A stretch of 64,000 nt of DNA from Arthrobacter citreus. GTDB lineage: Bacteria > Actinomycetota > Actinomycetes > Actinomycetales > Micrococcaceae. Where the stretch lies: contig NZ_VTFV01000003.1 of the NCBI RefSeq assembly GCF_009192745.1, positions 62,001 through 126,000 of the forward strand, written 5' to 3'. Below are positions 9,590 to 18,528 of this stretch, piece by piece; the first letter of the stretch is position 1; every line of letters starts with the position of its first letter. Under the pieces are notes generated by a model. That model did not search any database. It saw only the letters and a program-made list of their open reading frames with translations, and was not told the DNA's origin. A program made the position numbers and the translations under genes.

Positions 9590-11026
9590 ATGGTTCGGAC
9601 CAGCATCAGCCATTCGAGCGTTTCGACACGAAGTGCCAAGGGCCGGGCACGCCGGGAGACGACCCCGCGGACGGTGCATGCAGAATGGGCGCCTGCAGCC
9701 GCAAGGCCGGACCCGTTGGCGCTTCTGGAGGAACAAAACCTCACCCGGGAACCGGACCTGGTGCCGGTCCGGCACGGCCGGATGCTCGCCTCGCCCCTTG
9801 CCTTCTACCGCGGAGCGGCCAAGATCATGGCGGCCGACCTCAAGGACCTCCCCAGGAGCGGCCTGAACGTCCAGCTTTGCGGGGATGCGCACCTGTCCAA
9901 CTTCGGCGTGTTCGCCTCGCCGGAGCGGCGCATGCTGTTCGACCTCAACGATTTCGACGAGACCCTGCCGGGCCCGTTCGAATATGACGTGCTGCGGATG
10001 GGGGCGAGCTTCACGGTCGCGGCCAGGAATAACCTCTTCAGCCCTGGCCAGGTACACCGGATAACCGCAGCGGCGGTTCGGTCCTACCGGGAAGCGATGC
10101 TCCGGTTCGCTTCAATGGGCATCCTCCAGGTCTGGTACGCGCGGCTGGAGGAGCAGGACGTGCTCAAAGCCATCCAGCTCGCGGTGGAAACCAGCAGGGG
10201 ACGAAGCCGGAAGAAGGCCGCCCGGCAGGCCGGGAAGGTTGCGGAAAGGACTGTCCTCAAGGCACGCTCTCGGGACAGCCTCCAGGCACTGACGAAGCTG
10301 GCAGAACTGGTTGACGGGAAATACCGGATAGCCAGCCAGCCGCCCATCGTCATCCCCGCACGGGAAGCGCACGCGTCATTCGGCATGTCGGCCTCTCAGC
10401 TGCGGCGGGCTGTCAACGACCAGTTCAGGTCATACCGGCAGACGCTCCAGGACGACCGGCGGCACCTCCTGGAAAGATTCGAAATAGTGGATGCGGCGCG
10501 CAAAGTGGTGGGCGTGGGCAGCGTGGGAACCCGGTCCTTTATCGTCCTGCTGCAGGGACGTGATTCAGGGGACCCGCTTTTCCTGCAGGTCAAAGAGGCC
10601 ACCCGGTCGGTGCTGGAGGACCACCTGCCCGCAAGCGAGTACCGGCAGCCGGGCGAACGGGTTGTCCAGGGCCAGCGCAGCATGCAGGCAGCGAGCGACC
10701 CGTTCCTGGGCTGGACCAAGGGAGTCCAAGCCAACAGGTACATGTACTGGCGGCAGCTGCGGGACATGAAGGGGGCCGTGGAGGTGGAAGCAATGCGTCC
10801 GGTGGGCATGGAGTTCTACGCGCATTTGTGCGGCTGGACGCTGGCACGGGCGCACGCGAGGACGGGGGATCCGGTGGCAATGGCAGCCTACCTGGGCCAC
10901 GGCACGAAGTTCGATGAAGCCTGCGCAGCGTTCTGCGAACGGTACGCGGACCAGAACGAACGTGACTACCGCGCCTTCGCAGGAGCCGTGCAGTCCGGCC
11001 GGCTCAGCGCCGTGGAGGGCGTGTAA
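9590..11026 (+). CDS. DUF2252 domain protein
   Basis: A 478-residue cytosolic protein of the DUF2252 family. Family signatures are visible: FYRGAAKIMAADL near residue 75, GDAHLSNFG and DLNDFDET shortly after, and HARTGDP near the C-terminus. The D-H-x-N arrangement recalls aminoglycoside-phosphotransferase/kinase-like folds, but no substrate is known. The start is ATG 9590 behind GGAAGG; the frame stays open upstream without a ribosome site. It lies alone between the antiporter and gnd, and nothing in the context names a pathway. Confidence 0.82.
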   Translation: MVRTSISHSSVSTRSAKGRARRETTPRTVHAEWAPAAARPDPLALLEEQNLTREPDLVPVRHGRMLASPLAFYRGAAKIMAADLKDLPRSGLNVQLCGDAHLSNFGVFASPERRMLFDLNDFDETLPGPFEYDVLRMGASFTVAARNNLFSPGQVHRITAAAVRSYREAMLRFASMGILQVWYARLEEQDVLKAIQLAVETSRGRSRKKAARQAGKVAERTVLKARSRDSLQALTKLAELVDGKYRIASQPPIVIPAREAHASFGMSASQLRRAVNDQFRSYRQTLQDDRRHLLERFEIVDAARKVVGVGSVGTRSFIVLLQGRDSGDPLFLQVKEATRSVLEDHLPASEYRQPGERVVQGQRSMQAASDPFLGWTKGVQANRYMYWRQLRDMKGAVEVEAMRPVGMEFYAHLCGWTLARAHARTGDPVAMAAYLGHGTKFDEACAAFCERYADQNERDYRAFAGAVQSGRLSAVEGV

Positions 11027-11198
11027 AGGCAGCGATCAGCGCTGCAGGGATTGCCCGGCAGCTCCGGGGACCGTCCCCTCACGACGCGCCGTGTGGCGGC
11101 AGGTCCGCCGGAAGAATAGGCTGGAGGCTGAAGACGGCGTATTCACACGCCGAGTCCGTGCTGCAGTCAGCGGCACCTGAAGAATCCTTGGAGTGAAC

Positions 11199-12635
11199 TT
11201 GAGCGCACAAATCGGTGTGACCGGCCTGGCCGTGATGGGGGCCAACCTCGCCCGCAACCTGGCCCGGAACGGCTACACAGTTGCCCTGCACAACCGCTCG
11301 ATCGAAAAGACCGATGCCCTGCTGGAGGCACACGGGGACGAAGGCGACTTTATCCGCACGGAGTCGCTGCAGGAACTGGTGGATTCCCTGGAGAAGCCGC
11401 GCCGCGTGCTGATCATGGTCAAGGCCGGAGGTCCCGTGGACTCCGTCATTGACCAGCTGGTCCCGCTGCTGGAACCGGGCGACATTGTGATCGACGCCGG
11501 CAACTCGCACTACGAGGACACCCGGCGGCGTGAGGCTGCGCTGGCCGAGAAGGACCTCCACTTCGTTGGCGTCGGAGTGTCCGGCGGCGAGGAAGGCGCC
11601 CTGCTGGGCCCGTCCATCATGCCTGGGGGATCCCGCGAGTCCTACGACTCGCTGGGCCCGATGCTGGAGAAGATTTCCGCGAAGTACAACGGCGAGCCCT
11701 GCTGCACCTGGGTAGGCACTGACGGCGCCGGCCACTTCGTGAAGATGGTCCACAACGGCATCGAATACGCCGACATGCAGGTCATCGGCGAAGCCTACGA
11801 CCTGCTGCGCTCGGCGGCCGGAATCGAACCGGCAGAGCAGGCGGAGATCTTCACCGAATGGAACAAGGGCCAGCTGAGCTCCTTCCTGATCGAGATTACG
11901 GCCGAGGTCCTGGCGCACACCGATGCGAAAACCGGCAAGCCGTTCGTCGACGTCGTTGTTGATTCCGCGGGCCAGAAGGGGACCGGCCGCTGGACCGTTG
12001 TCTCCGGCCTGGACCTGGGCTCGCCGGTCTCGGCGATCGCTGAATCCGTGTTTGCCCGCGCACTGTCTTCCCAGCGCGGCCAGCGCGAGGAAGCCCAGGG
12101 CATCCTTGCAGGTGAGGAATCCGCCGTCGAGCTCCCCGAATCCTTCGTGGAAGACGTACGGCAGGCGCTCTACGCCTCCAAGCTGGTCAGCTACGCCCAG
12201 GGCATGGACATGCTCACCGGGGCAGCGAAGACCTACGGCTGGGACCTGAAGCTGGATGAGATTGCCTCGCTCTGGCGTGCAGGCTGCATCATCCGCGCCG
12301 AACTGCTGGACGACATCATGAAGGCCTATGCGGACGGGAAGGCTCCGGCCAACCTGCTGCTGGCTCCGGCCTTTGCCGAGTCCATCGCCCAGGCCCTTCC
12401 GGCCTGGCGCCGGGTGGTTTCCGTGGCAGTGCAGCTGGGGATCCCGGTTCCGGTCTTCTCCTCCTCGCTGGCCTACTACGACGGCCTGCGCCGCAAGCGC
12501 CTTCCGGCCGCGCTCACCCAGGGCCTGCGTGACCTGTTCGGTGCGCACACCTACAGCCGTGTCGACGCCGAAGGCACCTTCCACACGCTGTGGAGCGGGG
12601 ACCACTCCGAAATCGAAGCCGTGGACACCCACTAG
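11199..12635 (+). CDS. gnd: 6-phosphogluconate dehydrogenase, decarboxylating (NADP)
   Basis: Gnd oxidatively decarboxylates 6-phosphogluconate to ribulose 5-phosphate with NADP reduction in the pentose phosphate pathway. The 478-residue length is the long form. Visible motifs: the Rossmann fingerprint GLAVMGANLARN, NRS for the NADP phosphate, VKAGGPVDSVI, DAGNSHYEDT, the GVGVSGGEEGA substrate segment and HFVKMVHNGIEY with the catalytic Lys. The start is TTG 11199, because GGAG lies five bases upstream and the protein then begins Met-Ser-Ala-Gln; the GTG two codons earlier has a poorer site. A bidirectional terminator separates it from the convergent cysE. Confidence 0.96.
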   Translation: MSAQIGVTGLAVMGANLARNLARNGYTVALHNRSIEKTDALLEAHGDEGDFIRTESLQELVDSLEKPRRVLIMVKAGGPVDSVIDQLVPLLEPGDIVIDAGNSHYEDTRRREAALAEKDLHFVGVGVSGGEEGALLGPSIMPGGSRESYDSLGPMLEKISAKYNGEPCCTWVGTDGAGHFVKMVHNGIEYADMQVIGEAYDLLRSAAGIEPAEQAEIFTEWNKGQLSSFLIEITAEVLAHTDAKTGKPFVDVVVDSAGQKGTGRWTVVSGLDLGSPVSAIAESVFARALSSQRGQREEAQGILAGEESAVELPESFVEDVRQALYASKLVSYAQGMDMLTGAAKTYGWDLKLDEIASLWRAGCIIRAELLDDIMKAYADGKAPANLLLAPAFAESIAQALPAWRRVVSVAVQLGIPVPVFSSSLAYYDGLRRKRLPAALTQGLRDLFGAHTYSRVDAEGTFHTLWSGDHSEIEAVDTH

Positions 12636-12650
12636 GTCCTCCGGCACACA

Positions 12651-12692
12651 AAAGGCCGGCTGCCCCGAAAGGGGGCAGCCGGCCATTTTGTT
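12651..12692. terminator. Bidirectional terminator between gnd and cysE
   Basis: A 13-bp GC-rich stem (GGCCGGCTGCCCC with its complement) flanked by A-run and T-run sequence serves both convergent genes. Confidence 0.9.
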
Positions 12693-12697
12693 TGTAC

Positions 12698-13282
12698 CTA
12701 GATGTAGATCGCCGGATCCACGTACTCCGCCGGATCAACGGCGGGCTGGTTCATCTTTGGATCACGGTGCCGCCAGGTTGCCGGGATGCCCGTGATGATC
12801 GAGTCCGCAGGTGCGTCCTTGACCACCACTGCATTGGCACCCACTGCACTGTTGGCGCCGATGGTCACGGGGCCCAGGATTTTCGCCCCGGCCCCGACGA
12901 CGACGCCGTTGCACAGGGTGGGATGCCGTTTGACCTTGGCCAGCGACCGTCCGCCCAGGGTTACGCCGTGGTAGAGCATCACGTCGTCGCCGATTTCCGC
13001 TGTTTCACCGATCACCACCCCCATGCCGTGGTCGATGAAGAAGCGCCGGCCGATTCTGGCGCCGGGGTGGATTTCGATCCCGGTGGCAAAGCGGGCGAAC
13101 TGCGAGAGCGCTCGTGCCGGGAAACGCAGCGCCGGGTTGGCCCACATTTTGTGGGTCAGCCGGTGCACCCAGATGGCGTGCAGCCCGGAGTAGACAACGA
13201 GGTTCTCGAAGGATCCGCGCGCCGCCGGGTCGTGGGACGCGGCAGCGGTGAGGTCTTCGCGCAGGCGGGACAGGAAACTCAC
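12698..13282 (-). CDS. cysE: Serine O-acetyltransferase
   Basis: CysE acetylates serine from acetyl-CoA, giving the substrate for CysK in cysteine synthesis. The 194-residue protein is the short actinobacterial form. The C-terminal left-handed beta helix is visible as hexapeptide repeats ([36 protein letters not shown]) and includes the catalytic [10 protein letters not shown] and the VTLGG loop. The start is GTG 13282 with GAAAG seven bases upstream, 46 bases after the cysK stop; a longer frame would overlap cysK. The C-terminal Ile fits the tail that docks into CysK in the cysteine synthase complex. Confidence 0.95.
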   Translation of the reverse strand: MSFLSRLREDLTAAASHDPAARGSFENLVVYSGLHAIWVHRLTHKMWANPALRFPARALSQFARFATGIEIHPGARIGRRFFIDHGMGVVIGETAEIGDDVMLYHGVTLGGRSLAKVKRHPTLCNGVVVGAGAKILGPVTIGANSAVGANAVVVKDAPADSIITGIPATWRHRDPKMNQPAVDPAEYVDPAIYI

Positions 13283-13328
13283 GGGTGACTTTCTGCTTCG
13301 GGGTACCCGCCGTCGCCGGCGGGGCTGG

Positions 13329-14264
13329 CTAGCCGCGGATGTCGTCGTAGAGAACTGTGGAGATGTAGCGTTCTCCGAAGTCACAGACAACGGCCACGAT
13401 CAGCTTACCGGCGTTTTCCGGCCGCTTCGCGAGTTCCAGCGCGGCCCAGACGATCGCACCGGAGGAAATGCCGCCCAGGATTCCTTCCTGGGTGCCCAGA
13501 GCACGTGCAGTGGCTACGGAGTCCTCAATGGAGGCATCGAAGACCTCGTCGTAGATTTCGGTGTCCAGGATTTCGGGGATGAAGTTGGCGCCGATGCCCT
13601 GGATCTTGTGCGGTCCCGGGGAACCGCCGTTGAGGATGGCGGAGTCCTTGGGCTCGACCGCGACGATCTGCACGCCCGGCTTGCGCTCCTTCAGGACCTG
13701 GCCGACGCCGGTTATGGTGCCGCCGGTGCCCACGCCTGCCACGAAGATGTCCACCTTGCCGTCGGTGTCGGCCCAGATTTCCTCGGCCGTGGTGGTGCGG
13801 TGGATCTGGGCGTTGGCAGCGTTGGCGAACTGCTGGGCCCAGATGGCGTTGTCCGTGGTGGCCACGATTTCCTTGGCCTTCTCCACCGCGCCGCGCATGC
13901 CGTCCGCGCCCGGAGTCAGGACAATCTCGGCCCCGAAGGCGCGCAGCATGACCCGGCGCTCAGTGGACATGGTTTCCGGCATGGTCAGGATGACCTTGTA
14001 GCCGCGTGCGGCGCCCACCATGGCCAGGGCGATTCCGGTGTTGCCGGAGGTGCCTTCCACGATCGTGCCGCCCGGACGCAGTGCGCCGGCCTTCTCAGCG
14101 GCGTCGACAATGGCCACGCCGATGCGGTCCTTGACCGAGTTGGCGGGGTTGTAGAACTCAAGCTTGACCGCCACGTCGCCGGGCAGGCCTTCGGTGAGGC
14201 GGTTCAGGCGGACCAGCGGAGTGCCGCCGACCAGCTGAGTGACGTCGTCGTAAATTCGTGCCAT
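13329..14264 (-). CDS. cysK: Cysteine synthase A
   Basis: A PLP enzyme of 311 residues that makes cysteine from O-acetylserine and sulfide. The PLP lysine lies in [11 protein letters not shown], the substrate loop is [12 protein letters not shown], and the phosphate-binding glycine loop is [10 protein letters not shown]. The ATG at 14264 is preceded by AGAGGAC and gives the usual MARIYDDV start. It forms a two-gene unit with cysE downstream. A bulged hairpin (14302-14334) lies between msrA and this gene and could be a terminator or part of the cysK leader. Confidence 0.97.
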   Translation of the reverse strand: MARIYDDVTQLVGGTPLVRLNRLTEGLPGDVAVKLEFYNPANSVKDRIGVAIVDAAEKAGALRPGGTIVEGTSGNTGIALAMVGAARGYKVILTMPETMSTERRVMLRAFGAEIVLTPGADGMRGAVEKAKEIVATTDNAIWAQQFANAANAQIHRTTTAEEIWADTDGKVDIFVAGVGTGGTITGVGQVLKERKPGVQIVAVEPKDSAILNGGSPGPHKIQGIGANFIPEILDTEIYDEVFDASIEDSVATARALGTQEGILGGISSGAIVWAALELAKRPENAGKLIVAVVCDFGERYISTVLYDDIRG

Positions 14265-14301
14265 GGTATTTGTCCTCTGTTCGAAAAGCCTGTGAACCGG
14301 A

Positions 14302-14334
14302 TGCGGAACGCTTGTTGGTTCAAGCGTATCCGCA
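14302..14334. promoter_or_regulatory. Hairpin between msrA and cysK
   Basis: TGCGGAACGCTTG pairs with CAAGCGTATCCGCA with a single bulged base and a six-base loop. There is no T-run on either side, so it may be a weak terminator for msrA or a structure in the cysK leader. Confidence 0.5.
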
Positions 14335-14347
14335 GGCATTCATAGGA

Positions 14348-14872
14348 TCAGTTGTCAAGCCATTCGGCGTAATATTTCCGGGCCTTGGCGAGCTTGGGAT
14401 TGATGATCACCTGGCAGTAGCCCTGTTCGGGGTGCTTGGCATAGAAGTCCTGGTGATACTCCTCTGCGCGGTGGAAAACGGGAAGCCGGGTAATTTCGGT
14501 CACGATCGGATCGCTCCACAGCGCCTGGGCACGTTCACGCGCCTTCTCCATCTCCTCGCGCTCCTCCTCGGTCCGGTAGAACATGGAGGAGCGGTACTGG
14601 GTGCCGACGTCGTAGCCCTGGCGGTTCAGGGTCGTCGGATCGTGGGAGATGAAGAACATGTCCAGGATGACCTCTGCCGGGATAACGTCCTCGTCAAAGG
14701 TCACTTCAACGACCTCAGCGTGTCCGGTAACGCCCGAACAGACGCTGTCATAGTCCGGATGGGCGGTGAACCCGCCGGTGTAGCCGGACACGACGCTCTT
14801 CACGCCGCGGGTCTTCTGGTAGATGGCGTCGAGGCACCAAAAGCAGCCTCCGCCTAGAACATAGGTCTTCAT
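14348..14872 (-). CDS. msrA: Peptide-methionine (S)-S-oxide reductase
   Basis: MsrA repairs oxidised methionine in proteins. The 174-residue protein begins MKTYVLGGGCFWC, and the GCFWC motif holds the catalytic Cys with the conserved Phe and Trp. GYTGG, GHAEVVEV and the C-terminal QGYCQ segment (resolving Cys) also match the family. The ATG at 14872 gives the normal length; the frame is open further upstream but runs into the oppositely oriented Nif3-like gene. It precedes cysK-cysE on the same strand, giving a local sulfur amino acid theme. Confidence 0.96.
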   Translation of the reverse strand: MKTYVLGGGCFWCLDAIYQKTRGVKSVVSGYTGGFTAHPDYDSVCSGVTGHAEVVEVTFDEDVIPAEVILDMFFISHDPTTLNRQGYDVGTQYRSSMFYRTEEEREEMEKARERAQALWSDPIVTEITRLPVFHRAEEYHQDFYAKHPEQGYCQVIINPKLAKARKYYAEWLDN

Positions 14873-14999
14873 GCCAATGTATAAGCCTGTACGCCGGGCA
14901 AAGATTCCCCGGCCGGGCTTTCTTCCTTCCGCGGCGCTAAGCACAGCACGACGTGTTCCCTTACCCCGCAGCGGTGCCGGTGGGGTAGAACTGTTACCT

Positions 15000-15920
15000 A
15001 TGGAAACCCCACGCAACCCAGACGCCCAGGGCAGCGCCGAAGAACCGGCCGGGGCAGGCGAAGACGGACCCGTCCAGGAGCCGGCGCAGGCCCGGCTGGG
15101 CGACGTGCTCCTGGCCGTTGAGGAACTCTGGCCCGAATCGCTCGCAGAGGACTGGGACGCCGTCGGCCTGGTGGCCGGCCGCCCCGAGCGGAGCGTGGAG
15201 CGGATCCTGTTTGCGGTCGACCCCACGCACGAGGTCATTGACGAAGCACTGGAATGGGGAGCGGACCTGCTCATCACCCATCACCCGCTGCTGCTCAAGC
15301 CCGTGCACTCAGTGGCCGGCACAGGATTCAAGGGCGACGCCGTACACCGCCTGATCGAGGGCGGCTGTGCCCTCCTGACAGCCCATACCAACGGTGACAG
15401 TGCCGTCGGCGGTGTCTCCGACGTCTTGGCGGACGCGTTCGGACTGCTGGACACCGTGCCGCTGGCGCCGGCCGCCAACGGCCTCCCGGAGGAGGGCATA
15501 GGGCGGGTAGGCAATCTTCCTGAGGTCACCACGCTCGCCGAATTTGCCGAGCTGGTCTTCAGTATCATGCCGGCGGTTGCCGGCGGCGTCCGCGTGGCGG
15601 GAGACCCCCAGGGGCTCGTGCGGCGCGTAGCCGTGTGCGGCGGGGCGGGGGACAGCCTGTTCAACGCTGTGCGGGAGCAGCAGGCGGACGTCTATGTGAC
15701 GGCGGACCTGCGCCATCATCCGGCCTCGGAAGCCCGTGAAGCTGCGGTGAACGGCCGGCCCTACCTGATCGACGTCTCGCATTTTGGCAGTGAATGGCTG
15801 TGGTTGACTCCGGCGGCGGGTGCCCTGGAGAACGTGCTGGCGGACCAGGGGTTCAGCGTTGAGACCCGGGTCAGTACCCGCAACACCGATCCGTGGGACT
15901 TTGTCCTCACGCCGGGCTAG
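15000..15920 (+). CDS. Nif3-like dinuclear metal-centre hexameric protein
   Basis: A 306-residue member of the Nif3/YbgI family, which forms toroidal hexamers with a two-metal centre; the biochemical role is not established. Metal ligands are recognisable in ITHHPLLL and AHTNGD, and the late HFGSEW region carries the C-terminal ligands. An acidic, Pro/Glu-rich stretch of about 35 residues precedes the domain. The start is ATG 15000. The next gene is the coiled-coil/zinc-ribbon-like protein, the usual actinobacterial neighbour, followed by an RNase H gene. Confidence 0.88.
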   Translation: METPRNPDAQGSAEEPAGAGEDGPVQEPAQARLGDVLLAVEELWPESLAEDWDAVGLVAGRPERSVERILFAVDPTHEVIDEALEWGADLLITHHPLLLKPVHSVAGTGFKGDAVHRLIEGGCALLTAHTNGDSAVGGVSDVLADAFGLLDTVPLAPAANGLPEEGIGRVGNLPEVTTLAEFAELVFSIMPAVAGGVRVAGDPQGLVRRVAVCGGAGDSLFNAVREQQADVYVTADLRHHPASEAREAAVNGRPYLIDVSHFGSEWLWLTPAAGALENVLADQGFSVETRVSTRNTDPWDFVLTPG

Positions 15921-15994
15921 CCATCCACGCCTGCCGGTGGCATAGGCTAGGAGGGCCGCACCAGTCAGGCAAGCGGATTATGTGGAGGTATTTG

Positions 15995-16735
15995 GTGGCA
16001 AAAGCATCACCGGCTGAGCAGCTGCGGCTGCTCGACCTGCAGGCGTTGGATTCCAAGATGAGGCAGCTGGATTCACGGGCCCGCAGCGTTCGGGAAAACC
16101 CCGACCTGAAGGCCCTCGCCGCCAAGGCCGCTGCCGCGCGCTCGGCGCTTGGCACGGCAGCCACCCAGAGCGCCGATATTGAGCGTGAGCTTGCCCGCGC
16201 CGAAGCTGACGTCGCCTCGGTAACCGCACGCCTGGAGCGGGACCAGAAGCACCTGGACAGCGGTTCCGGCGGTTCGAAGGAACTGACCGCCCTGCAGAGC
16301 GAGATCGAGTCGCTCAGCCGCCGCCGGTCGGACCTGGAAGACACTGAACTTGAAGTCATGGAGCGCCTGGAGTCTGTCCGGGGGATTGAAGCGGCGCGCC
16401 GTGCCGAGGCCGCGTCCGCTGAGGCCGAACTCGCGGACCTCGAATCCAAGCGCGACGCCGAGCTGGCGGAAATCGAAGCCGAGCGCGCAGAAACCCAGCG
16501 CCAGCGCACGGAGCTGGCGGGACGTTTCGCCCCGGATCTGCTGGCCGTCTATGAACGGACCCTGGCCCGCCACGGAATCGGCGCTGCAAGGCTCTTCCAC
16601 GGAACCTCCGAAGGCTCCGGCATGCAGCTGAGCCCCGGCGACCTTGCAGATATCCGCAAGGCAGCTGAAGACGACGTCGTCTTCTGCCCGGACTCCGGCT
16701 GTATCCTGGTCCGCTCCTCCGAGTGGGGCAGCTGA
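15995..16735 (+). CDS. Coiled-coil protein with degenerate C-terminal zinc ribbon (C4-type family)
   Basis: A 246-residue protein, nearly all coiled coil (heptad-rich from about residue 10 to 180, with many Ala, Glu, Arg and Leu), ending in what is normally a C4 zinc ribbon. Here the first Cys pair is replaced (GTSEGSGMQL, where relatives have C-x-x-C), and only CPDSGC remains, so zinc binding is doubtful. The GTG at 15995 has GGAGG six bases upstream. It lies between the Nif3-like gene and the RNase H fusion, three bases before the latter, a conserved trio. Its molecular role is unknown. Confidence 0.82.
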   Translation: MAKASPAEQLRLLDLQALDSKMRQLDSRARSVRENPDLKALAAKAAAARSALGTAATQSADIERELARAEADVASVTARLERDQKHLDSGSGGSKELTALQSEIESLSRRRSDLEDTELEVMERLESVRGIEAARRAEAASAEAELADLESKRDAELAEIEAERAETQRQRTELAGRFAPDLLAVYERTLARHGIGAARLFHGTSEGSGMQLSPGDLADIRKAAEDDVVFCPDSGCILVRSSEWGS

Positions 16736-16738
16736 GCG

Positions 16739-17686
16739 GTGACCCTGTTCGACCCTTCGGACACTACCGTGTCCGCCCAGCCGGGCGCCCGGCGGACCCT
16801 CATTGTCGAAGCCGACGGCGGCTCCCGCGGCAACCCGGGCCACGCCGGGTACGGTGCGCTGGTGCGCGATCCCGAAACGAACGCCATTCTGGTGGAAAAG
16901 GCGGAGTACCTGGGCATCGTGTCCAATAACGTTGCCGAGTACTCCGGACTGATCGCTGCCCTCGAACTGGCCAACAGCATTGACCCGGACGCCTGGATCC
17001 TGGCCAAGATGGACTCCAAGCTGGTCGTTGAGCAGATGAGCGGCCGCTGGAAGATCAAGCATGAGGACATGCAGCGCCTGGCGCGCAAAGCCCGCTCAGT
17101 GGTTGATCCGCACCGCGTGAAGTACCAGTGGATTCCCCGGGAAATCAACAAGGACGCCGACCGGCTTTCCAACGAAGCCATGGACGCGGGGATTGCCGGT
17201 GTGCCGTGGAAGGGGCGGAAGCTTCCCGGAGCCGCAGACACGGAGACTGGAAGTGCCGCCGCCGCGGCGGAAACCGCGGCAGCACCGGAGCCCGTTCCAA
17301 CTGGCCGCCTGCACCACCTGGAGCTCTGGGTGCGGGACTTCCCCCGCGCTGAAGCCAGCGTTGGCTGGCTGCTTGAGCGCCTGGGATTTGTGCGCACGGA
17401 TTCCTGGGAAACCGGTGCCAGCTGGATGGGCACCGGGGGGTATATCGTGATCGAGGCAGGTCCCGACGTCGTGCCTGCGGAGCACGAGCGCCTTCGCCCG
17501 GGCCTGAACCACCTGGCGTTCGGTGCCGGCACGGCAGCAGAGGTTGATCTGCTGGTCCGCCGTGCAGGCAGCCACGGCTGGACGCTGATGTTCCCGGACC
17601 GGCACGCCGGGGGAGAAGGCCACTATGCCGCCTACCTGGAGAACGGGGACGGATTCGAAGTCGAGCTGGTCGCCGACCGCACCTAG
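16739..17686 (+). CDS. RNase HI-like domain fused to a VOC (glyoxalase-fold) domain
   Basis: A 315-residue two-domain protein. Residues about 20-150 are an RNase H1-type domain that should cut RNA in RNA-DNA hybrids: EADGGSRGNPG (D26), NNVAEYSGL (E67), MDSKLVVEQM (D92) and NKDADRLSNEA give the four acidic ligands. A Pro/Ala/Glu linker (about 165-187) leads to a VOC domain (190-315), with HHLELWV, NHLAFG and DGFEVEL supplying the usual metal ligands H193, H258 and a Glu near 308. In Mycobacterium and Streptomyces the same RNase H is fused instead to an acid phosphatase, so the partner domain differs. The GTG start lies three bases after the previous stop. Confidence 0.85.
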   Translation: MTLFDPSDTTVSAQPGARRTLIVEADGGSRGNPGHAGYGALVRDPETNAILVEKAEYLGIVSNNVAEYSGLIAALELANSIDPDAWILAKMDSKLVVEQMSGRWKIKHEDMQRLARKARSVVDPHRVKYQWIPREINKDADRLSNEAMDAGIAGVPWKGRKLPGAADTETGSAAAAAETAAAPEPVPTGRLHHLELWVRDFPRAEASVGWLLERLGFVRTDSWETGASWMGTGGYIVIEAGPDVVPAEHERLRPGLNHLAFGAGTAAEVDLLVRRAGSHGWTLMFPDRHAGGEGHYAAYLENGDGFEVELVADRT

Positions 17687-17701
17687 GCGCCGCACCCGGC
17701 G

Positions 17702-17728
17702 CTAATGGTCCTAACGGTCCTAATGGTC
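17702..17728. repeat. Three tandem 9-bp units that repeat the yaaA stop codon
   Basis: On the minus strand the yaaA end reads GACCATTAG, GACCGTTAG, GACCATTAG. The three units are in frame, so the gene ends in three successive TAG codons spaced by nine bases. One base differs in the middle unit. Confidence 0.7.
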
Positions 17729-18490
17729 CTGCGGAAGGATCAGGTTGAGCTGGTACGGCTTGCGGCCGGCGGGCGGCACCAGCTCCGCCTCCCACTTCTC
17801 CGCAGCGGCGTCCCGCAGCTCCTCAACGGAGGACGGGGCGTCGCCTGGGCGGGTGAGCAGATGCCGTGCCAGTTCTCCCCGTGTGTGCTTGGCAAAGTGG
17901 GATACCACCTTGCGTTCACCGTTTCGCAGCTGGAAGACGTTGACGGCGGCAGTGTTCTGCTGCGCGGGCTGCCAAGCCGCGGCATAGGTGCTGGAGCGGC
18001 AGTCCACCACCAGCCGGCCTTCGGAATGCCGGCCCAGCGGCTGGGCCAGTGCGGCCTTCCAGAATGCCGCCAAACGGCCGCAGCCCGGGAGGTTCGTGCC
18101 CATGGAGAGCCGGTAGGCCGGGATGGCGTCGCCGAACCCAATTGCGCCCCAGAGAGCGGAAACCACCACCACGGCGTCGTCCGCAGCGGCCTGCTGTGCG
18201 GGGGTGAGCGTGGCGTAGCCCAGCGCGTCGTACAGCACGCCTGAGTAGATCCGGTGCGCCGGTGCACAGGGTTCGCTCTCGAGGACCGTATTGCGGCGCA
18301 CCTCCTCCGCCAGCGAGGCACCAACCCCCAGCACAGCGTGCGCGTCCGGGGTGGCGCTTGCTTCCATGAGGGCGGCGAGCACTTCCTTGCGGGCAGCGGC
18401 CAGTTCCGGGAAGTGCAGGGATTCGGTAGTCAGGGTTGGGCCCGCCTGTGGACGGGTCTTGCCTTCGGAAGGGGGCAGGAGGATCAGCAC
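17720..18490 (-). CDS. yaaA: Peroxide stress protein YaaA (DUF328/UPF0246)
   Basis: A 256-residue member of the YaaA family, which in E. coli lowers intracellular free iron during peroxide stress. It opens with the family signature MLILLPPSEGKT and contains YSGVLYDALGY, SALWGAIGFGD and the basic FAKHTRGELARHLL segment. The start is GTG 18490. It is convergent with the RNase H-VOC gene and divergent from rnpB. The end carries a short tandem repeat of the stop codon. Function here is by family. Confidence 0.9.
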   Translation of the reverse strand: MLILLPPSEGKTRPQAGPTLTTESLHFPELAAARKEVLAALMEASATPDAHAVLGVGASLAEEVRRNTVLESEPCAPAHRIYSGVLYDALGYATLTPAQQAAADDAVVVVSALWGAIGFGDAIPAYRLSMGTNLPGCGRLAAFWKAALAQPLGRHSEGRLVVDCRSSTYAAAWQPAQQNTAAVNVFQLRNGERKVVSHFAKHTRGELARHLLTRPGDAPSSVEELRDAAAEKWEAELVPPAGRKPYQLNLILPQDH

Positions 18491-18517
18491 TGATTAATCG
18501 TAAGGTCCTGCGGCAGG

Positions 18518-18523
18518 TAGCAT
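18518..18523 (+). promoter_or_regulatory. -10 box of rnpB
   Basis: TAGCAT lies six bases before the first base of the P1 helix of RNase P RNA, exactly where a -10 box should be. The -35 region (about 18494-18499) is weak. Confidence 0.55.
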
Positions 18524-18528
18524 TGACC

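Noticed and set aside
15893-15994. N-terminal extension of the coiled-coil protein into the Nif3-like gene
   Set aside because: The frame is open but overlaps the preceding gene end, and the strong GGAGG lies before the GTG at 15995.
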